From the NCBI RefSeq assembly GCF_015710975.1, contig NZ_CP049783.1:4879501-4943500 (forward strand): a stretch of DNA of 64,000 nt, written 5' to 3'. Below the pieces are notes generated by a model. That model did not search any database, was not told the origin of the DNA, and worked only from the letters and a program-made list of their open reading frames with translations. The DNA comes from Paenibacillus polymyxa (GTDB taxonomy: Bacteria > Bacillota > Bacilli > Paenibacillales > Paenibacillaceae). Shown one piece after another: positions 43,101-53,612 of this stretch (positions within the stretch are counted from its first letter, which is position 1; every line of letters begins with the position of its first letter). A program made the position numbers and the translations under genes.

Positions 43101-46100
43101 AGCCCTTAAGGAGTTTTCTCTTACTTCATTAAGGAAGTCCACAAAAGTCTTTCCACCTTGAGGGTGATTCCTCATGGCTAGCGTGTTTACAAACATACCA
43201 ATAACGTCCTGAAGATCAGTATGCGGCCTTCCTGCAACGGGACTTCCAACTATAATATCTTCCTGTCCGGTGTACTTGGATAAAAGGACATTGTATGAAG
43301 CTAAAAGTACCATGTAGAGCGTGGCACCATTATTCACTGCAAGTTTGTTCAGTTTAACAGCAAGCTCCTTGCCTGCTTTGAAACTGATCACATCTCCCTC
43401 AAAGCTCTGTATAGCTGGCCTAGGGTAGTCTAGCGGCATATTAAGCAAAGGAATTTCTCCTTTGAATACTTGGAGCCAGTATTCTTCCTGCTTACTAATT
43501 GTCCCATCAGCAAACAGCCTGTTCTGCCATACGGAAAAATCCTTGTACTGAATCTTAAGTTCCGGAAGTTCCTTACCTTCATACAGGCTCATAAATTCTC
43601 TTACCAGTATGTCGTCAGACACCCCGTCAGATATAATATGGTGCTTATCAAACATCATAATATATCTGTCTTCTCCAACTTTTATAAGCCCAACCCTAAG
43701 TAAAGGAGCCTCATCAAGGTCAAAGGTCCTAATAAATTCACTGGCTATTTTCGCAGCTCTCTCCTCATCGGTTTCCATATACATAACACTAAAATCCACA
43801 TTGCTATGGACCTTTTGTACCGGTTTACCATCTATCATATGGAATGAGGTACGGAAAGACTCATGTCTGTCAACAAGCTCCCTAAAAGCCTGTTCAAAGC
43901 GCAGTTTATCGAGTTTGCCTTCAATTAGCATAATACCAGGCATGTTGTATGCCATCCCAACTGCGTCAAGCTGGTTTAGAATATACAGCCTTTTCTGGGC
44001 GGATGAAATTGGATAGTACTCCATCTCCCCAGCCGGCCCAATAGAATGAAATACACTCTCCTTTGCAATCTTGATGCACTCGGCAACTTCAGACATATTT
44101 GGGCTCTTAAATATTTCTTTAAGCGGTATGTTTACATTGAACTCTTTGTGAATCCTGGCAATAAGATTTGCTGCCCTTAAGGAATGTCCCCCCAGCTCAA
44201 AGAAATTGTCGTTTCTTCCCACTTTCTCTATACTAAGGATATCCTGCCACAACCCCGCAAGTTTCTCCTCCACTTCACCCAAGGGTGCGACATACTCTAT
44301 TCCAGCATCGATATTGCCGTCAGGTTCGGGCATTGCCTTCCTATCTATTTTGCCATTGGGAGTCAGCGGCAGCTTTTTTAACTGCATAAAATAGGATGGT
44401 ATCATATAGTCTGGAAGGTCCTTTAAGAGATGTCCCCTTAGTTCTGCTATTGTTAATTCATTTTCCCCTGCCACATAGGCACACAGATACTTGTTTCCCT
44501 TCTGATCTTCCCTTGCAATAACCACTGCTTCCTTTATTGAAACGTGCTTTAGCAGTTGTGCTTCTATTTCCCCCAGCTCTATTCTAAATCCCCTTATCTT
44601 TACCTGATGATCTACTCTTCCTAAAAATTCCATATTCCCATCAGACAGCCATCTGGCCAGATCCCCTGTACGATACATCCTTTCCCCTGGTATAAACGGG
44701 TTAGGTACAAATTTTTCAGCTGTCAGTTCGGGCCGGTTTAGATATCCCCTTGCAAGCCCTTCTCCCCCTATGCACAACTCACCCAAAACCCCTGTAGGCT
44801 GAGGTCTCAAGTGTTTGTCAACAACGTAGTATTTTATATTTTGCATTGGCTTTCCGATAGGTACACTCCCGGATTCCAAATAGCTTCCCAGTCTCTTTTC
44901 GTAATAACTGGAATCTATGGTGGACTCAGTAACCCCATAGCTATTAACAACCCGCAGTTTCTCTCCATACCAGGATTGTAATCTTTCATAATCTTCCACA
45001 GAGAGAGTATCTGATCCAAGTATAAGCAACTTGAGGCTATCAATAATCAAAGCATTATCATGGATATAATCCATAAGAGGAATAATCAGTGCCGGTGTGG
45101 ATTCAAAGATGGTTATTTTATGGGTTTTAATAAGTGAATATAATCGTGCAGGATCGTATCTCTCCTCGGATGAACAAATAACCATTTGGCCTCCGTTGAG
45201 CAGCGTTCTCGAAACATCTCCCACAAATACATCAAAAGAAAAACTTGCGATTTGCAACAGCTTTACATCCATATCCGCAAGCCTATATTCCTTTTTCCAT
45301 GCGTAAGATATGTTGACAAGACTTCTATGCTCTATCATGATCCCCTTTGGCTTTCCTGTGGTTCCTGATGTATAAATGACATATGCTAAATTACAAGATT
45401 TATTAATGACAGGAAGATTTTCTGTTCTCCCGTTGTAATTCACACAGTCATCAAAGCTTATAATATCAAGATCAAATTTAATTTTTTCTTTATGATGTTC
45501 TTGCGTAAGAATAATTCCAGCCAAGCTGTCATCGATCATATATCTGATTCGTTCTTCAGGATATTCGGTGTCTATGGGTAAATACGCGCCTCCTGCTTTA
45601 AATACAGCAATTACACCTATTATCATTTCTATGGACCGGTCTACCATTATAGCTACTACACTGTCAGGTTTTAATCCCTTGTCCCTTAAGATCCAAGCCA
45701 GTTGATTGGCCTTTTCATTAAGTTCTCCGTAAGTCAAGTATTTATCTTCAAATACTACTGCTATGTTATCAGGCGTCTTTTCCACTTGTTCTTCAAATAG
45801 CTCTTGTATGGTCTTATCCTTAGGATATTCTACTTTTGTATCATTGAAGCCATAGATTATTTGCTGTTTTTCCTCCTGGGACAACATATTTATTTCCGAC
45901 AACCTTTTAAACGGATTTGCGGTTATCTCTTCCAACACGTTAAGGTAATGAGCCGCCAACCTTTTTATAGTCTCTTTTTTGAAAAGCCGAGTACAATATT
46001 CAAAGCTAAAAGCCATACCATCTTCACGCTCTATTGCATCAATGGATAGGTCAAATTTTGATATTCTATACTCTAGCCCGTTATTAAAAGGTCTGAAGCT

Positions 46101-49100
46101 TATACCAGGTACTGCAAATTCTACCTTAGAGGCATTTTGCATGGTAAACATAGTATCAAACAGTGGGTTTCTGCTCATGTCCCTCTTCAAGTTAAGCTTC
46201 TCAACCAGTTCTTCAAATTGGTAATCCTGATTGTCATAAGCCCTTAGAGCGTTTTCTCTTACTTCATTCAAGAATTCTACAAAGATACTATCTCCCTTGG
46301 GGTAATTTCTCATAGCCAAGGTATTTACAAACATACCAAGGATATCCTGCAGGTCTGAATGTGGCCTTCCGGCTATAGGGCTTCCAACGATTATGTCTTC
46401 CTGTCCGGTGTGCTTAGACAGCAATATGTTGTATGCCGCGAGCAGTGTCATGTAAAGCGTAGCCCCATTATCCCTTGCAAGCTTGTTTAATTTATTCGTA
46501 AGCTCACTGCCTGCTTCAAAGCTAAAAAAATCCCCTTCAAAGCTTTGTATTACAGGCCTTGGATAGTCTAGCGGCATACTCAGTACAGGTATTTCTCCCT
46601 GGAATGCTTGGAGCCAGTATTCCTCCTGGCTGCTAATTCCGCCCTCATCAAACAGTTTATTCTGCCATACAGCGTAGTCCTTGTACTGTATCCGAAGTGC
46701 TGGAGGGTTGTTTCCTTCATAAAGATCCATAAACTCACGAATCAGTATGTCCATGGAGACACCATCGGATATAATGTGATGCATATCAAACATCATAAGA
46801 TGCCTGTCTTCTCCCGTTTTTACAAGCTCTACCCTTAGCAGAGGAGCCTTGCCAAGATCAAAAGGTCTGGCAAATTCCCCAGCATACTCTGCGGCTTTTT
46901 CTTCGTTAGTTTCAAAGTACATCACGCTGAATTCCACATGGTCATGAACCTTCTGGACCGGGTTACCATCGATCATGTGGAACGATGTTCTAAGAGTCTC
47001 ATGCCTTTTTACCAACTGCCTGAAGACTTCCTGGAAACGCGCTGTATCAATGCTTCCTTCCAGCAGCATAATACCAGGCATGTTGTATGCTGTCCCTGCC
47101 CCTTCAAGCTGGTTTAGTATATACAGCCTTCTTTGTGCAGATGACATAGGGTAGTATTCCATTTCTCCTGCCGGTTGGATTGACTGATATAGGCTCTCCT
47201 TTGAGTCTTTAATATATCTGGCAATTTCTAAGATGGTTGGTGTCTTGAATATTTCCTTAAGAGGTATGTCTATATTGAACTCTTTGTGAATTCTTGCTAC
47301 AAGGCTTGTTGCCTTTAACGAGTGTCCCCCAAGCATAAAAAAGTTATCATTTCTTCCTACCTTCTCTATTCCAAGGATATCCCGCCACAACAGCGCAAGT
47401 TTCTCCTCTATTTCTCCCGAAGGTACTACGTATTCTACGCCGGTATTAACATTGCTATCGAGCACAGGCAATGCTTTCCTGTCTATTTTTCCATTAGGGG
47501 TCAATGGCAGCTTTTCCATCCGCACAAAGTAGGAAGGGATCATGTAGTCCGGGAGCTCTTTTGACAAGTGTTCCCTCATCCCCTGTACGGTTATTTCTTG
47601 ATCCGGTACGACGTATCCACAAAGATACTTATTTCCGTCAGCTCCTTCTTTGTCCAATACCACCGCTTCTTTTATTGCTTCATGCTTTAATAACCGGTTC
47701 TCTATTTCACCCAGTTCTATCCTGTAGCCTCTTATCTTTACCTGATGGTCGATCCTGCCCAGATATTCTAGGTTGCCGTCAGGCAGCCACCTTGCCAGGT
47801 CACCTGTCCTGTACATCCTTTCACCCGGTGCGAATGGGTTTGCTGCGAATTTTTCTTCTGTAAGTTCCGGTCTGTTCAAGTACCCTCTTGCCAGTCCATC
47901 CCCTGCTATGCATAGTTCTCCCGCTACTCCTATCGGCTGCAGGCCCTTTTCCTTACTGACAACATACAACTTAATGTTATCTATGGGCTTTCCTATAGGT
48001 ACAAGCTCCAATTCTTCTTCCGTAGAGCAGCCAAAGTAGGATACATCTACTGTTGCTTCTGTTGGTCCGTACAGGTTATGCAGGCTTGTTCCTTTTTCTT
48101 TGTACAGCAGCTTGTTGAACTTTTCTACTTGCTTCAGGTTCAGTGCTTCTCCACTGGCAAATACCTGCTTTAAGCTTGCTATTTCCTCTATTATCCCCTT
48201 TTCCTCTACATACTCTAAAAATACACTCAACATGGATGGTACAAAGTGCATTGTGGTAACTTTATTTTTTTCGATTGCCTTCACGATTTCTTCCGGATTT
48301 TTTTCTCCTCCCGGTATCAGCAGGCAGACTTTGGCCCCAGTAAAGCTCCACCACAATAATTCCCATACCGATACGTCAAAGGTATAGGGAGTTTTCTGCA
48401 GGATCACATCACCTTCAGCTATCGGGTATTGCTTCTGCATCCAGTTGATCCGGTTGATTACGGAGTAGTTCTCTATCATTACCCCTTTGGGTTTGCCGGT
48501 AGAACCGGATGTATATATTACATAAGCCAAGTTTTCAGGTTTACTAATTAACTTTGGATTTGATACATCCCCAGTAAATAGTTCCTGATTTTCTATGCTA
48601 ATAAATTCAGCATTTCTGTAACTACCTTTAGCATTTATAAATTTATCCTGTATCAGAATAATTTGGCTGCCACTGTCATCAAGCATAAACTGGATCCTGT
48701 CTTCAGAGTATTCAGGAGCTATGGGTAAATAAGCCCCCCCAGCTTTTAGGACAGCCATGATCCCTATGATCATTTCCGGGGAACGTTCTACCATAACTCC
48801 CACTACACTATCAGGTTTTATTCCCTTTTCTCTTAATTTTCTGGCCAGTTGGTTTGCCTTTTCGTTTACTTCCTTATAAGTCAGCTGTTTATCTTCAAAC
48901 ACTACAGCAATATTATTGGGTGTCTTTTCTACCTGCTCTTCAAACAGTTGATGTATAGTCTTATCCTTAGGATACCGGACCTTTGTATCGTTAAAGTCAT
49001 ATAGTATTTTCTGCTTTTCTTCCTGTGAAAGCATATCAATTTCTGACAACCTTTTTCCAGGATAAACCGTTATCTCTTCCAGAACATTAAGGTAATGGGC

Positions 49101-52100
49101 TGCAAACCTTTCTACAGTCTCTTTCTTGAACAGCCTTGTGGCATATTCCAAATCAAATGCAATACCTTCCTGGGTTTCCCGAGCATTTAATGTCAAGTCA
49201 AATTTGGATATTCTAAATTCATTTGTATAGGGTATAAACTTAAGCCTATCTATCTTCAATTCTGATGAGCCGGTATTTTGCAATACAAACATAGTATCAA
49301 AAAGAGGATTCCTGCTCATATCCCTCTTTACATTAAGCTTTTCCACCAGTTCTTCAAACTGGTAGTCCTGATTTTCATAAGCCCTTATAGAGTTTTCCCT
49401 TACTTCCTTTAGAAACTCAGCAAAGGTCTTTTCTCCCTGGGGATAGTTCCTCATGGCTAAAGTATTTACAAACATACCTATTATGTCTTGTAAATCTGTA
49501 TGAGGTCTTCCAGCTATAGGGCTTCCCACTATAATATCTTCCTGCCCCGTATACTTAGACAGCAGTATGTTGTATGAAGCAAGCAATGTCATGTAAAGAG
49601 TAGCCCCATTATCCCTTGCAAGCTTAATAAGTTTTCCCGTAAGCTCACTGCCTGCTTCAAAACGGATAAAACCTCCGTCAAAGCTTTGAACCGCAGGCCT
49701 TTGGTAATCTACTGGCATATTCAGCACAGGAATTTCTCCATTAAATTCCTGGAGCCAGTATTCCTCCTGCTTCTTTATTTTGTCCCCAGCAAATAGTTCC
49801 TTCTGCCAAACAGAATAGTCCTTGTACTGTATACGGAGGGAAGAAGGGTTATTTCCTCCATACATATCCATGAACTCATGTACCAGTATATCCATGGACG
49901 TACCGTCAGATATGATATGGTGCATGTCAAACATCATGACATGCTTGTCTTTTCCCGTTTTCACAAGGCCTACTCTTAGCAGCGGAGCAATTCCAAGATC
50001 AAACGGCTTTATAAATTCTTTTACGATTTCCCTCACTTTTTCTTCGTCAGATTCTAGATACACTACACTAAAACCCACAGGATCATTGATCTTCTGGACG
50101 GGTTCACCCTCTATGAAATGGAAAGATGTTCGAAGGGTCTCATGCCTATTTATAAGCTGTTGGAAGGTCTTCTGAAAAAGCTCCAGATCAATACTGCCTT
50201 CAACCAGCAAGCTGCCTGGCATATTGTATGCTGTCCCTGCTCCTTCAAACTGATTTAATATATACAGCCTTCTTTGGGCTGATGACATAGGGTAGTATTC
50301 CATCTCTTTAGCAGTTTGGATGGATTGATATATACTCTCCTTTGCTTCCTTCATATACCTTGCTATTTCCGCTATAATTGGAGCCTTAAATATTTCCTTA
50401 AGAGGCATGTCTATATTGAACTCTTTGTGAATTCTCGCTACAAGGCTTGTAGCCTTTAAAGAGTGTCCACCTAACATAAAGAAGTTGTCATTTCTTCCTA
50501 TCTTCTTAATTCCAAGGATGTCTTGCCAAATCAGTGCAAGCTTCTCTTCAAATTCGCCTATAGGCGCTTCATACTCTATTCCCGTATTTATATTACCTTC
50601 GGGTTCAGGCAATGCCTTCCTGTCTATCTTGCCATTAGCTGTCAATGGCATTTTTTCAAGCTGCACAAAGTATGATGGTACCATGTATTCGGGCAGTTCT
50701 TTTAAGAGATGCTCCCTTAGTTCTGATATTGTCAGCTCATTTTCTCCCGCTATATATGCACACAGGTATTTACTGCCCTGATGGTCTTCCTTTGCAATCA
50801 CCAAAGATTCCTCAATTGAAGGATGCTTTAGCAGTTGTGCTTCTATTTCACCAAGCTCTATCCTAAAGCCTCTTATCTTTACCTGGTGGTCTATTCTACC
50901 CAGGTATTCCATTTCTCCATCAGATAATAACCGGACCAGGTCTCCAGATCTATATAACCTCTCTTCCGGCTTGTACGGATTTTGAACGAACTTTTCCTTT
51001 GTAAGCTCCGGTCTTCCAAGATATCCTCTGCAAACTCCGTCTCCTCCTACACAAAGCTCTCCGGCTACTCCAATGGGAACAACTTTCATGTTCTTATCCA
51101 TTACATATGTTGTAAGGGTTGGTATAGGCCTTCCTATGCTGCTCACATTAGATCTAATTTCTTCCTCTTCTATCTCTTTATATGTGACATGCACTGTTGT
51201 CTCGGTTATTCCATACATATTGATGAGTCTAGTCTGCGGGTACTTCTTTCTCCATTCCTTCAACAATGCAGGCTTTAATGCTTCCCCTCCGAATATGACA
51301 TATCTTATCTTAAGTTCTTTTTCTTCATATGATACTTCTTCATTGGCTATATTATAGAAGGCTGAAGGTGTCTGATTTAATACGGTCACCTTCTCATTCC
51401 TTAGAAGTCTCAGATACTCTACATTGCTGCGTGCTGTCATTTTAGGAACTACCACCAATCTGCCCCCATATAACAAGGCCCCGTACATCTCCCATACGGA
51501 AAAATCGAAACTCATAGAATGAAACATAGTCCATACATCATTTTCGTTAAAATCAAACTGCATTTTACTGTTAAATAACAGCCTTACTATGTTTCTATGC
51601 TCTATCATTGCCCCTTTGGGTTTACCTGTAGAGCCTGAGGTATATATTAAGTAAGCTAGATCGGAAGGTTTATTTACCTCCGATAAGTTATATTGTTCAT
51701 CTGAATATTCCTGCTCATCTTCTAAATTTATTACTGTACCTATTGATGTATATTTGTCTATAAAATGTGATTGGGTCAACAGGATCACTGCCCGGCTGTC
51801 TTCCAGCATATGACTTATTCTTTCCTCAGGATAATCTGGATCTATGGGAAGATATGCCCCTCCTGCTTTTAATACCCCTAGGATTGCTACTATCATCTCA
51901 AGTGAGCGTTCTGCCAGAATACCTACGATACTGTCCGGTTTGACTCCTTTAGCCCTTAATACATGGGCCAACCCATTTGATTTTTTATTGAGTTCACTAA
52001 ATGTAAGCTTTTTACCCTCAAATACCACAGCTACATGATCAGGGTTCTTCTCTGCCTGCTCTTCAAAAAGCTGATGGATAGTCTTGTTTTTAGGATACTG

Positions 52101-53570
52101 TGCCTCTGTAGCGTTAAAGGTATATAGGATTTGCTGTTTTTCTTCCTGTAACAGTACATCAATTTCCCACAACCTTTTTTCAGGGCATGCAGTTATCTCT
52201 TCAAGAACGGTAATGTAATGGGTTCCAAACCTTTTTATTGTCTCCTTCTTAAACAGCCTGGTACAATATTCAAGGTTAAATGTTATACCTTCTTGACCCT
52301 CTACCACTTCAAGCATAAGGTCAAATTTTGCCTTTCTGCCTTCCAGCCAGTTGTTGTATTGTTTGAAGTTTATACCCGATGCTGCAAATTCTGTCTTGTT
52401 TGAAGTGCGCAGTGCAAACATAGTGTCAAAAAGAGGATTCCTGCTCATGTCCCTCATGAGATTAAGTTTTTCTACAAGTTCTTCAAACTGGTAGTTCTGA
52501 TTTTCAAAAGCCAAAAACGCATTTTCCCTTACTTCCTGCAAGAATTGGACGAAGGTCTTTTCTCCCTCAGGATAGTTCCTTATGGCCAAGGTATTTATAA
52601 ACATACCAATGATACCCTGCAGGTCAGCATGGGGCCTTCCGGCTACAGGACTTCCAACTATGATGTCTTCCTGTCCAGTGTATCTGGACAGGAGTACGTT
52701 ATATGCAGCCATCAGTACCATGTATAAGGTAGCTCCATTATCTGTTGCAAGCTTATTTAGTTTGACTGAAAGTTCAGGGTTTATTTCAAAGCTTACAGCA
52801 TCTCCTTCAAAACTTTGTACCGCCGGTCTTGGATAGTCAGTAGGCATATCCAGTACCGGTATATCACCCTTAAATGTCTGGAGCCAGTATTCTTCCTGCT
52901 TCTTTATTGAGTCTCCGGCAAACATCTCCTTCTGCCATACAGAAAAATCCTTGTACTGTATCCGTAGTGGCAAAAGGGTCTTCCCTTGGTACAAATCCAA
53001 AAACTCACTCATAAGTATATTGACTGATATACCATCTGATACTATGTGGTGCATGTCAAACATCATAACACGCCTGTCTTCGTTCGTTTTTACAAGTCCT
53101 ACTCTCAGTAATGGAACTTGGCTAAGATCAAAGGGCGTTATGAATTCTTTGACTATTTCTGCTGCTTTTTCTTCATCCAGTTCCAGGTACGTAATACTGA
53201 AATCCACGTAATCATGAACCTTTTGTACTGGTTCACCCTCAACCATATGAAATGATGTGCGCAGAGCCTCATGTCTTTTTACTAGCTCCTTGAATGCCTG
53301 TTCGAAGCGTACTGCATCAATGTTTCCTTCCAGCAGTACGACGCCTGGCATGTTATATGCAGTACCTGCTCCTTCAAGCTCGTTTAGTATATACAGCCTT
53401 TTCTGGGCAGATGACATAGGGTAAAATTCCTGCTCTCTGGCAGAAGGTATTCCAGAAAAGGCATTTGGCGTATATTTTGAAACATCTTTTCCTTTTTCTT
53501 TTAGCATCGTCTCAAATAGCTTTCTTTTTTCTGGAGAAAGAGATTCTATTCTTTTCATCAAATTATCCAT
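40149..53570 (-). CDS. NRPS B, 5' part: C-A(Thr)-PCP-C-A(Ser)-PCP-C-A(Orn)-PCP-C-A(Ser)-PCP-C'
   Basis: The frame has 4473 residues; the ATG at 53570 follows GAGGG. A short N-terminal docking-like helix (LMKRIESLSPEKRKLFE) precedes the first C. Adenylation codes: DFWNIGMVH (Thr, FDFSVW near 690), DVWHFSLVD (Ser, near 1732), DVGEIGSID (Orn, FDVFVG near 2780) and DVWHFSLVD again (Ser, near 3825). PCP serines lie near 1035, 2082, 3128 and 4175. The final C (HHAILDGWS near 4392) is cut at about 40162-40173 by a missing A in an A-rich run. Restoring one base joins it to the next frame: 5772 residues, five modules. Confidence 0.93.
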   Translation of the reverse strand: MDNLMKRIESLSPEKRKLFETMLKEKGKDVSKYTPNAFSGIPSAREQEFYPMSSAQKRLYILNELEGAGTAYNMPGVVLLEGNIDAVRFEQAFKELVKRHEALRTSFHMVEGEPVQKVHDYVDFSITYLELDEEKAAEIVKEFITPFDLSQVPLLRVGLVKTNEDRRVMMFDMHHIVSDGISVNILMSEFLDLYQGKTLLPLRIQYKDFSVWQKEMFAGDSIKKQEEYWLQTFKGDIPVLDMPTDYPRPAVQSFEGDAVSFEINPELSVKLNKLATDNGATLYMVLMAAYNVLLSRYTGQEDIIVGSPVAGRPHADLQGIIGMFINTLAIRNYPEGEKTFVQFLQEVRENAFLAFENQNYQFEELVEKLNLMRDMSRNPLFDTMFALRTSNKTEFAASGINFKQYNNWLEGRKAKFDLMLEVVEGQEGITFNLEYCTRLFKKETIKRFGTHYITVLEEITACPEKRLWEIDVLLQEEKQQILYTFNATEAQYPKNKTIHQLFEEQAEKNPDHVAVVFEGKKLTFSELNKKSNGLAHVLRAKGVKPDSIVGILAERSLEMIVAILGVLKAGGAYLPIDPDYPEERISHMLEDSRAVILLTQSHFIDKYTSIGTVINLEDEQEYSDEQYNLSEVNKPSDLAYLIYTSGSTGKPKGAMIEHRNIVRLLFNSKMQFDFNENDVWTMFHSMSFDFSVWEMYGALLYGGRLVVVPKMTARSNVEYLRLLRNEKVTVLNQTPSAFYNIANEEVSYEEKELKIRYVIFGGEALKPALLKEWRKKYPQTRLINMYGITETTVHVTYKEIEEEEIRSNVSSIGRPIPTLTTYVMDKNMKVVPIGVAGELCVGGDGVCRGYLGRPELTKEKFVQNPYKPEERLYRSGDLVRLLSDGEMEYLGRIDHQVKIRGFRIELGEIEAQLLKHPSIEESLVIAKEDHQGSKYLCAYIAGENELTISELREHLLKELPEYMVPSYFVQLEKMPLTANGKIDRKALPEPEGNINTGIEYEAPIGEFEEKLALIWQDILGIKKIGRNDNFFMLGGHSLKATSLVARIHKEFNIDMPLKEIFKAPIIAEIARYMKEAKESIYQSIQTAKEMEYYPMSSAQRRLYILNQFEGAGTAYNMPGSLLVEGSIDLELFQKTFQQLINRHETLRTSFHFIEGEPVQKINDPVGFSVVYLESDEEKVREIVKEFIKPFDLGIAPLLRVGLVKTGKDKHVMMFDMHHIISDGTSMDILVHEFMDMYGGNNPSSLRIQYKDYSVWQKELFAGDKIKKQEEYWLQEFNGEIPVLNMPVDYQRPAVQSFDGGFIRFEAGSELTGKLIKLARDNGATLYMTLLASYNILLSKYTGQEDIIVGSPIAGRPHTDLQDIIGMFVNTLAMRNYPQGEKTFAEFLKEVRENSIRAYENQDYQFEELVEKLNVKRDMSRNPLFDTMFVLQNTGSSELKIDRLKFIPYTNEFRISKFDLTLNARETQEGIAFDLEYATRLFKKETVERFAAHYLNVLEEITVYPGKRLSEIDMLSQEEKQKILYDFNDTKVRYPKDKTIHQLFEEQVEKTPNNIAVVFEDKQLTYKEVNEKANQLARKLREKGIKPDSVVGVMVERSPEMIIGIMAVLKAGGAYLPIAPEYSEDRIQFMLDDSGSQIILIQDKFINAKGSYRNAEFISIENQELFTGDVSNPKLISKPENLAYVIYTSGSTGKPKGVMIENYSVINRINWMQKQYPIAEGDVILQKTPYTFDVSVWELLWWSFTGAKVCLLIPGGEKNPEEIVKAIEKNKVTTMHFVPSMLSVFLEYVEEKGIIEEIASLKQVFASGEALNLKQVEKFNKLLYKEKGTSLHNLYGPTEATVDVSYFGCSTEEELELVPIGKPIDNIKLYVVSKEKGLQPIGVAGELCIAGDGLARGYLNRPELTEEKFAANPFAPGERMYRTGDLARWLPDGNLEYLGRIDHQVKIRGYRIELGEIENRLLKHEAIKEAVVLDKEGADGNKYLCGYVVPDQEITVQGMREHLSKELPDYMIPSYFVRMEKLPLTPNGKIDRKALPVLDSNVNTGVEYVVPSGEIEEKLALLWRDILGIEKVGRNDNFFMLGGHSLKATSLVARIHKEFNIDIPLKEIFKTPTILEIARYIKDSKESLYQSIQPAGEMEYYPMSSAQRRLYILNQLEGAGTAYNMPGIMLLEGSIDTARFQEVFRQLVKRHETLRTSFHMIDGNPVQKVHDHVEFSVMYFETNEEKAAEYAGEFARPFDLGKAPLLRVELVKTGEDRHLMMFDMHHIISDGVSMDILIREFMDLYEGNNPPALRIQYKDYAVWQNKLFDEGGISSQEEYWLQAFQGEIPVLSMPLDYPRPVIQSFEGDFFSFEAGSELTNKLNKLARDNGATLYMTLLAAYNILLSKHTGQEDIIVGSPIAGRPHSDLQDILGMFVNTLAMRNYPKGDSIFVEFLNEVRENALRAYDNQDYQFEELVEKLNLKRDMSRNPLFDTMFTMQNASKVEFAVPGISFRPFNNGLEYRISKFDLSIDAIEREDGMAFSFEYCTRLFKKETIKRLAAHYLNVLEEITANPFKRLSEINMLSQEEKQQIIYGFNDTKVEYPKDKTIQELFEEQVEKTPDNIAVVFEDKYLTYGELNEKANQLAWILRDKGLKPDSVVAIMVDRSIEMIIGVIAVFKAGGAYLPIDTEYPEERIRYMIDDSLAGIILTQEHHKEKIKFDLDIISFDDCVNYNGRTENLPVINKSCNLAYVIYTSGTTGKPKGIMIEHRSLVNISYAWKKEYRLADMDVKLLQIASFSFDVFVGDVSRTLLNGGQMVICSSEERYDPARLYSLIKTHKITIFESTPALIIPLMDYIHDNALIIDSLKLLILGSDTLSVEDYERLQSWYGEKLRVVNSYGVTESTIDSSYYEKRLGSYLESGSVPIGKPMQNIKYYVVDKHLRPQPTGVLGELCIGGEGLARGYLNRPELTAEKFVPNPFIPGERMYRTGDLARWLSDGNMEFLGRVDHQVKIRGFRIELGEIEAQLLKHVSIKEAVVIAREDQKGNKYLCAYVAGENELTIAELRGHLLKDLPDYMIPSYFMQLKKLPLTPNGKIDRKAMPEPDGNIDAGIEYVAPLGEVEEKLAGLWQDILSIEKVGRNDNFFELGGHSLRAANLIARIHKEFNVNIPLKEIFKSPNMSEVAECIKIAKESVFHSIGPAGEMEYYPISSAQKRLYILNQLDAVGMAYNMPGIMLIEGKLDKLRFEQAFRELVDRHESFRTSFHMIDGKPVQKVHSNVDFSVMYMETDEERAAKIASEFIRTFDLDEAPLLRVGLIKVGEDRYIMMFDKHHIISDGVSDDILVREFMSLYEGKELPELKIQYKDFSVWQNRLFADGTISKQEEYWLQVFKGEIPLLNMPLDYPRPAIQSFEGDVISFKAGKELAVKLNKLAVNNGATLYMVLLASYNVLLSKYTGQEDIIVGSPVAGRPHTDLQDVIGMFVNTLAMRNHPQGGKTFVDFLNEVRENSLRAYENQDYQFEELVDKLNLERDLGRNPLFDTMFVLQNIEASEVKMDGLRFMPYDSEVRISKFDLTLNAEETEDGIAFELEYATRLFKKESVIRLIAHYLNVLEEAAAFPEKRLLEIDMLSQDEKDQILYEFNNTKAGYPREKTIHQIFEEQVERTPNNIAVVFEDKQLTYRELNEKANQLARKLREKGIKPDSVVGIMVERSPEMIIGIMAVLKAGGAYLPIAPEYPEDRIQFMLDDSGSQIILIQDKFINAKGSYRNAEFISIENQELFTGDVSNPKLISKPENLAYVIYTSGSTGKPKGVMIENYSVINRINWMQKQYPIAEGDVILQKTPYTFDVSVWELLWWSFTGAKVCLLIPGGEKNPEEIVKAIEKNKVTTMHFVPSMLSVFLEYVEEKGIIEEIASLKQVFASGEALNLKQVEKFNKLLYKEKGTSLHNLYGPTEATVDVSYFGCSTEEELELVPIGKPIDNIKLYVVSKEKGLQPIGVAGELCIAGDGLARGYLNRPELTEEKFAANPFAPGERMYRTGDLARWLPDGNLEYLGRIDHQVKIRGYRIELGEIENRLLKHEAIKEAVVLDKEGADGNKYLCAYVVPDQEITVQGMREHLSKELPDYMIPSYFMQMEKLPLTPNGKIDRKALPEPDGSMSTGTEYVAPRNEVEEKLVEIWQEVLGAKQVGIRDNFFKIGGDSIRAISLVSTICKKLDINIQIRDIYMNPDIERLSAFLKVKDTEAFNSKMGKAREELELFKQRILMNETLSEKLPSDMEDIYPMSHIELGMIYHSKKDYENAVYHDQFAFHLNDKDFDFPAFKEAMLLMTSKHDILRTVFNLEDFETPVQIVYKGSSLDIEQIDIMNFSRTGQVEYINKYLENDRANPFDISKPLWRIRIFKLDANHICLVLIFHHAILDGWSVASLITEVSNLYSKLKQEKDYIPTRLKCSYKDYIADQMTIKDNQEVINYWREELSEYKRLNMPANIHGKTKNLIK
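41191..42646 (-). repeat. near-identical adenylation-domain repeat, copy 2
   Basis: About 1.45 kb is almost base-for-base the same as 47469-48925 (constant offset of 6279). It covers the whole adenylation domain, from the LTYREL start region to the NGKIDRKALP end motif. The flanking domains are much less alike. Confidence 0.92.
47469..48925 (-). repeat. near-identical adenylation-domain repeat, copy 1
   Basis: Partner of 41191-42646, separated by one whole C-A(Orn)-PCP module. Only scattered single-base differences were noticed when reading the two in parallel. Confidence 0.92.
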
Positions 53571-53612
53571 AACTTCGTCCCTCTTCTCTATTTCATCTCT
53601 TTTAATTCCTAT

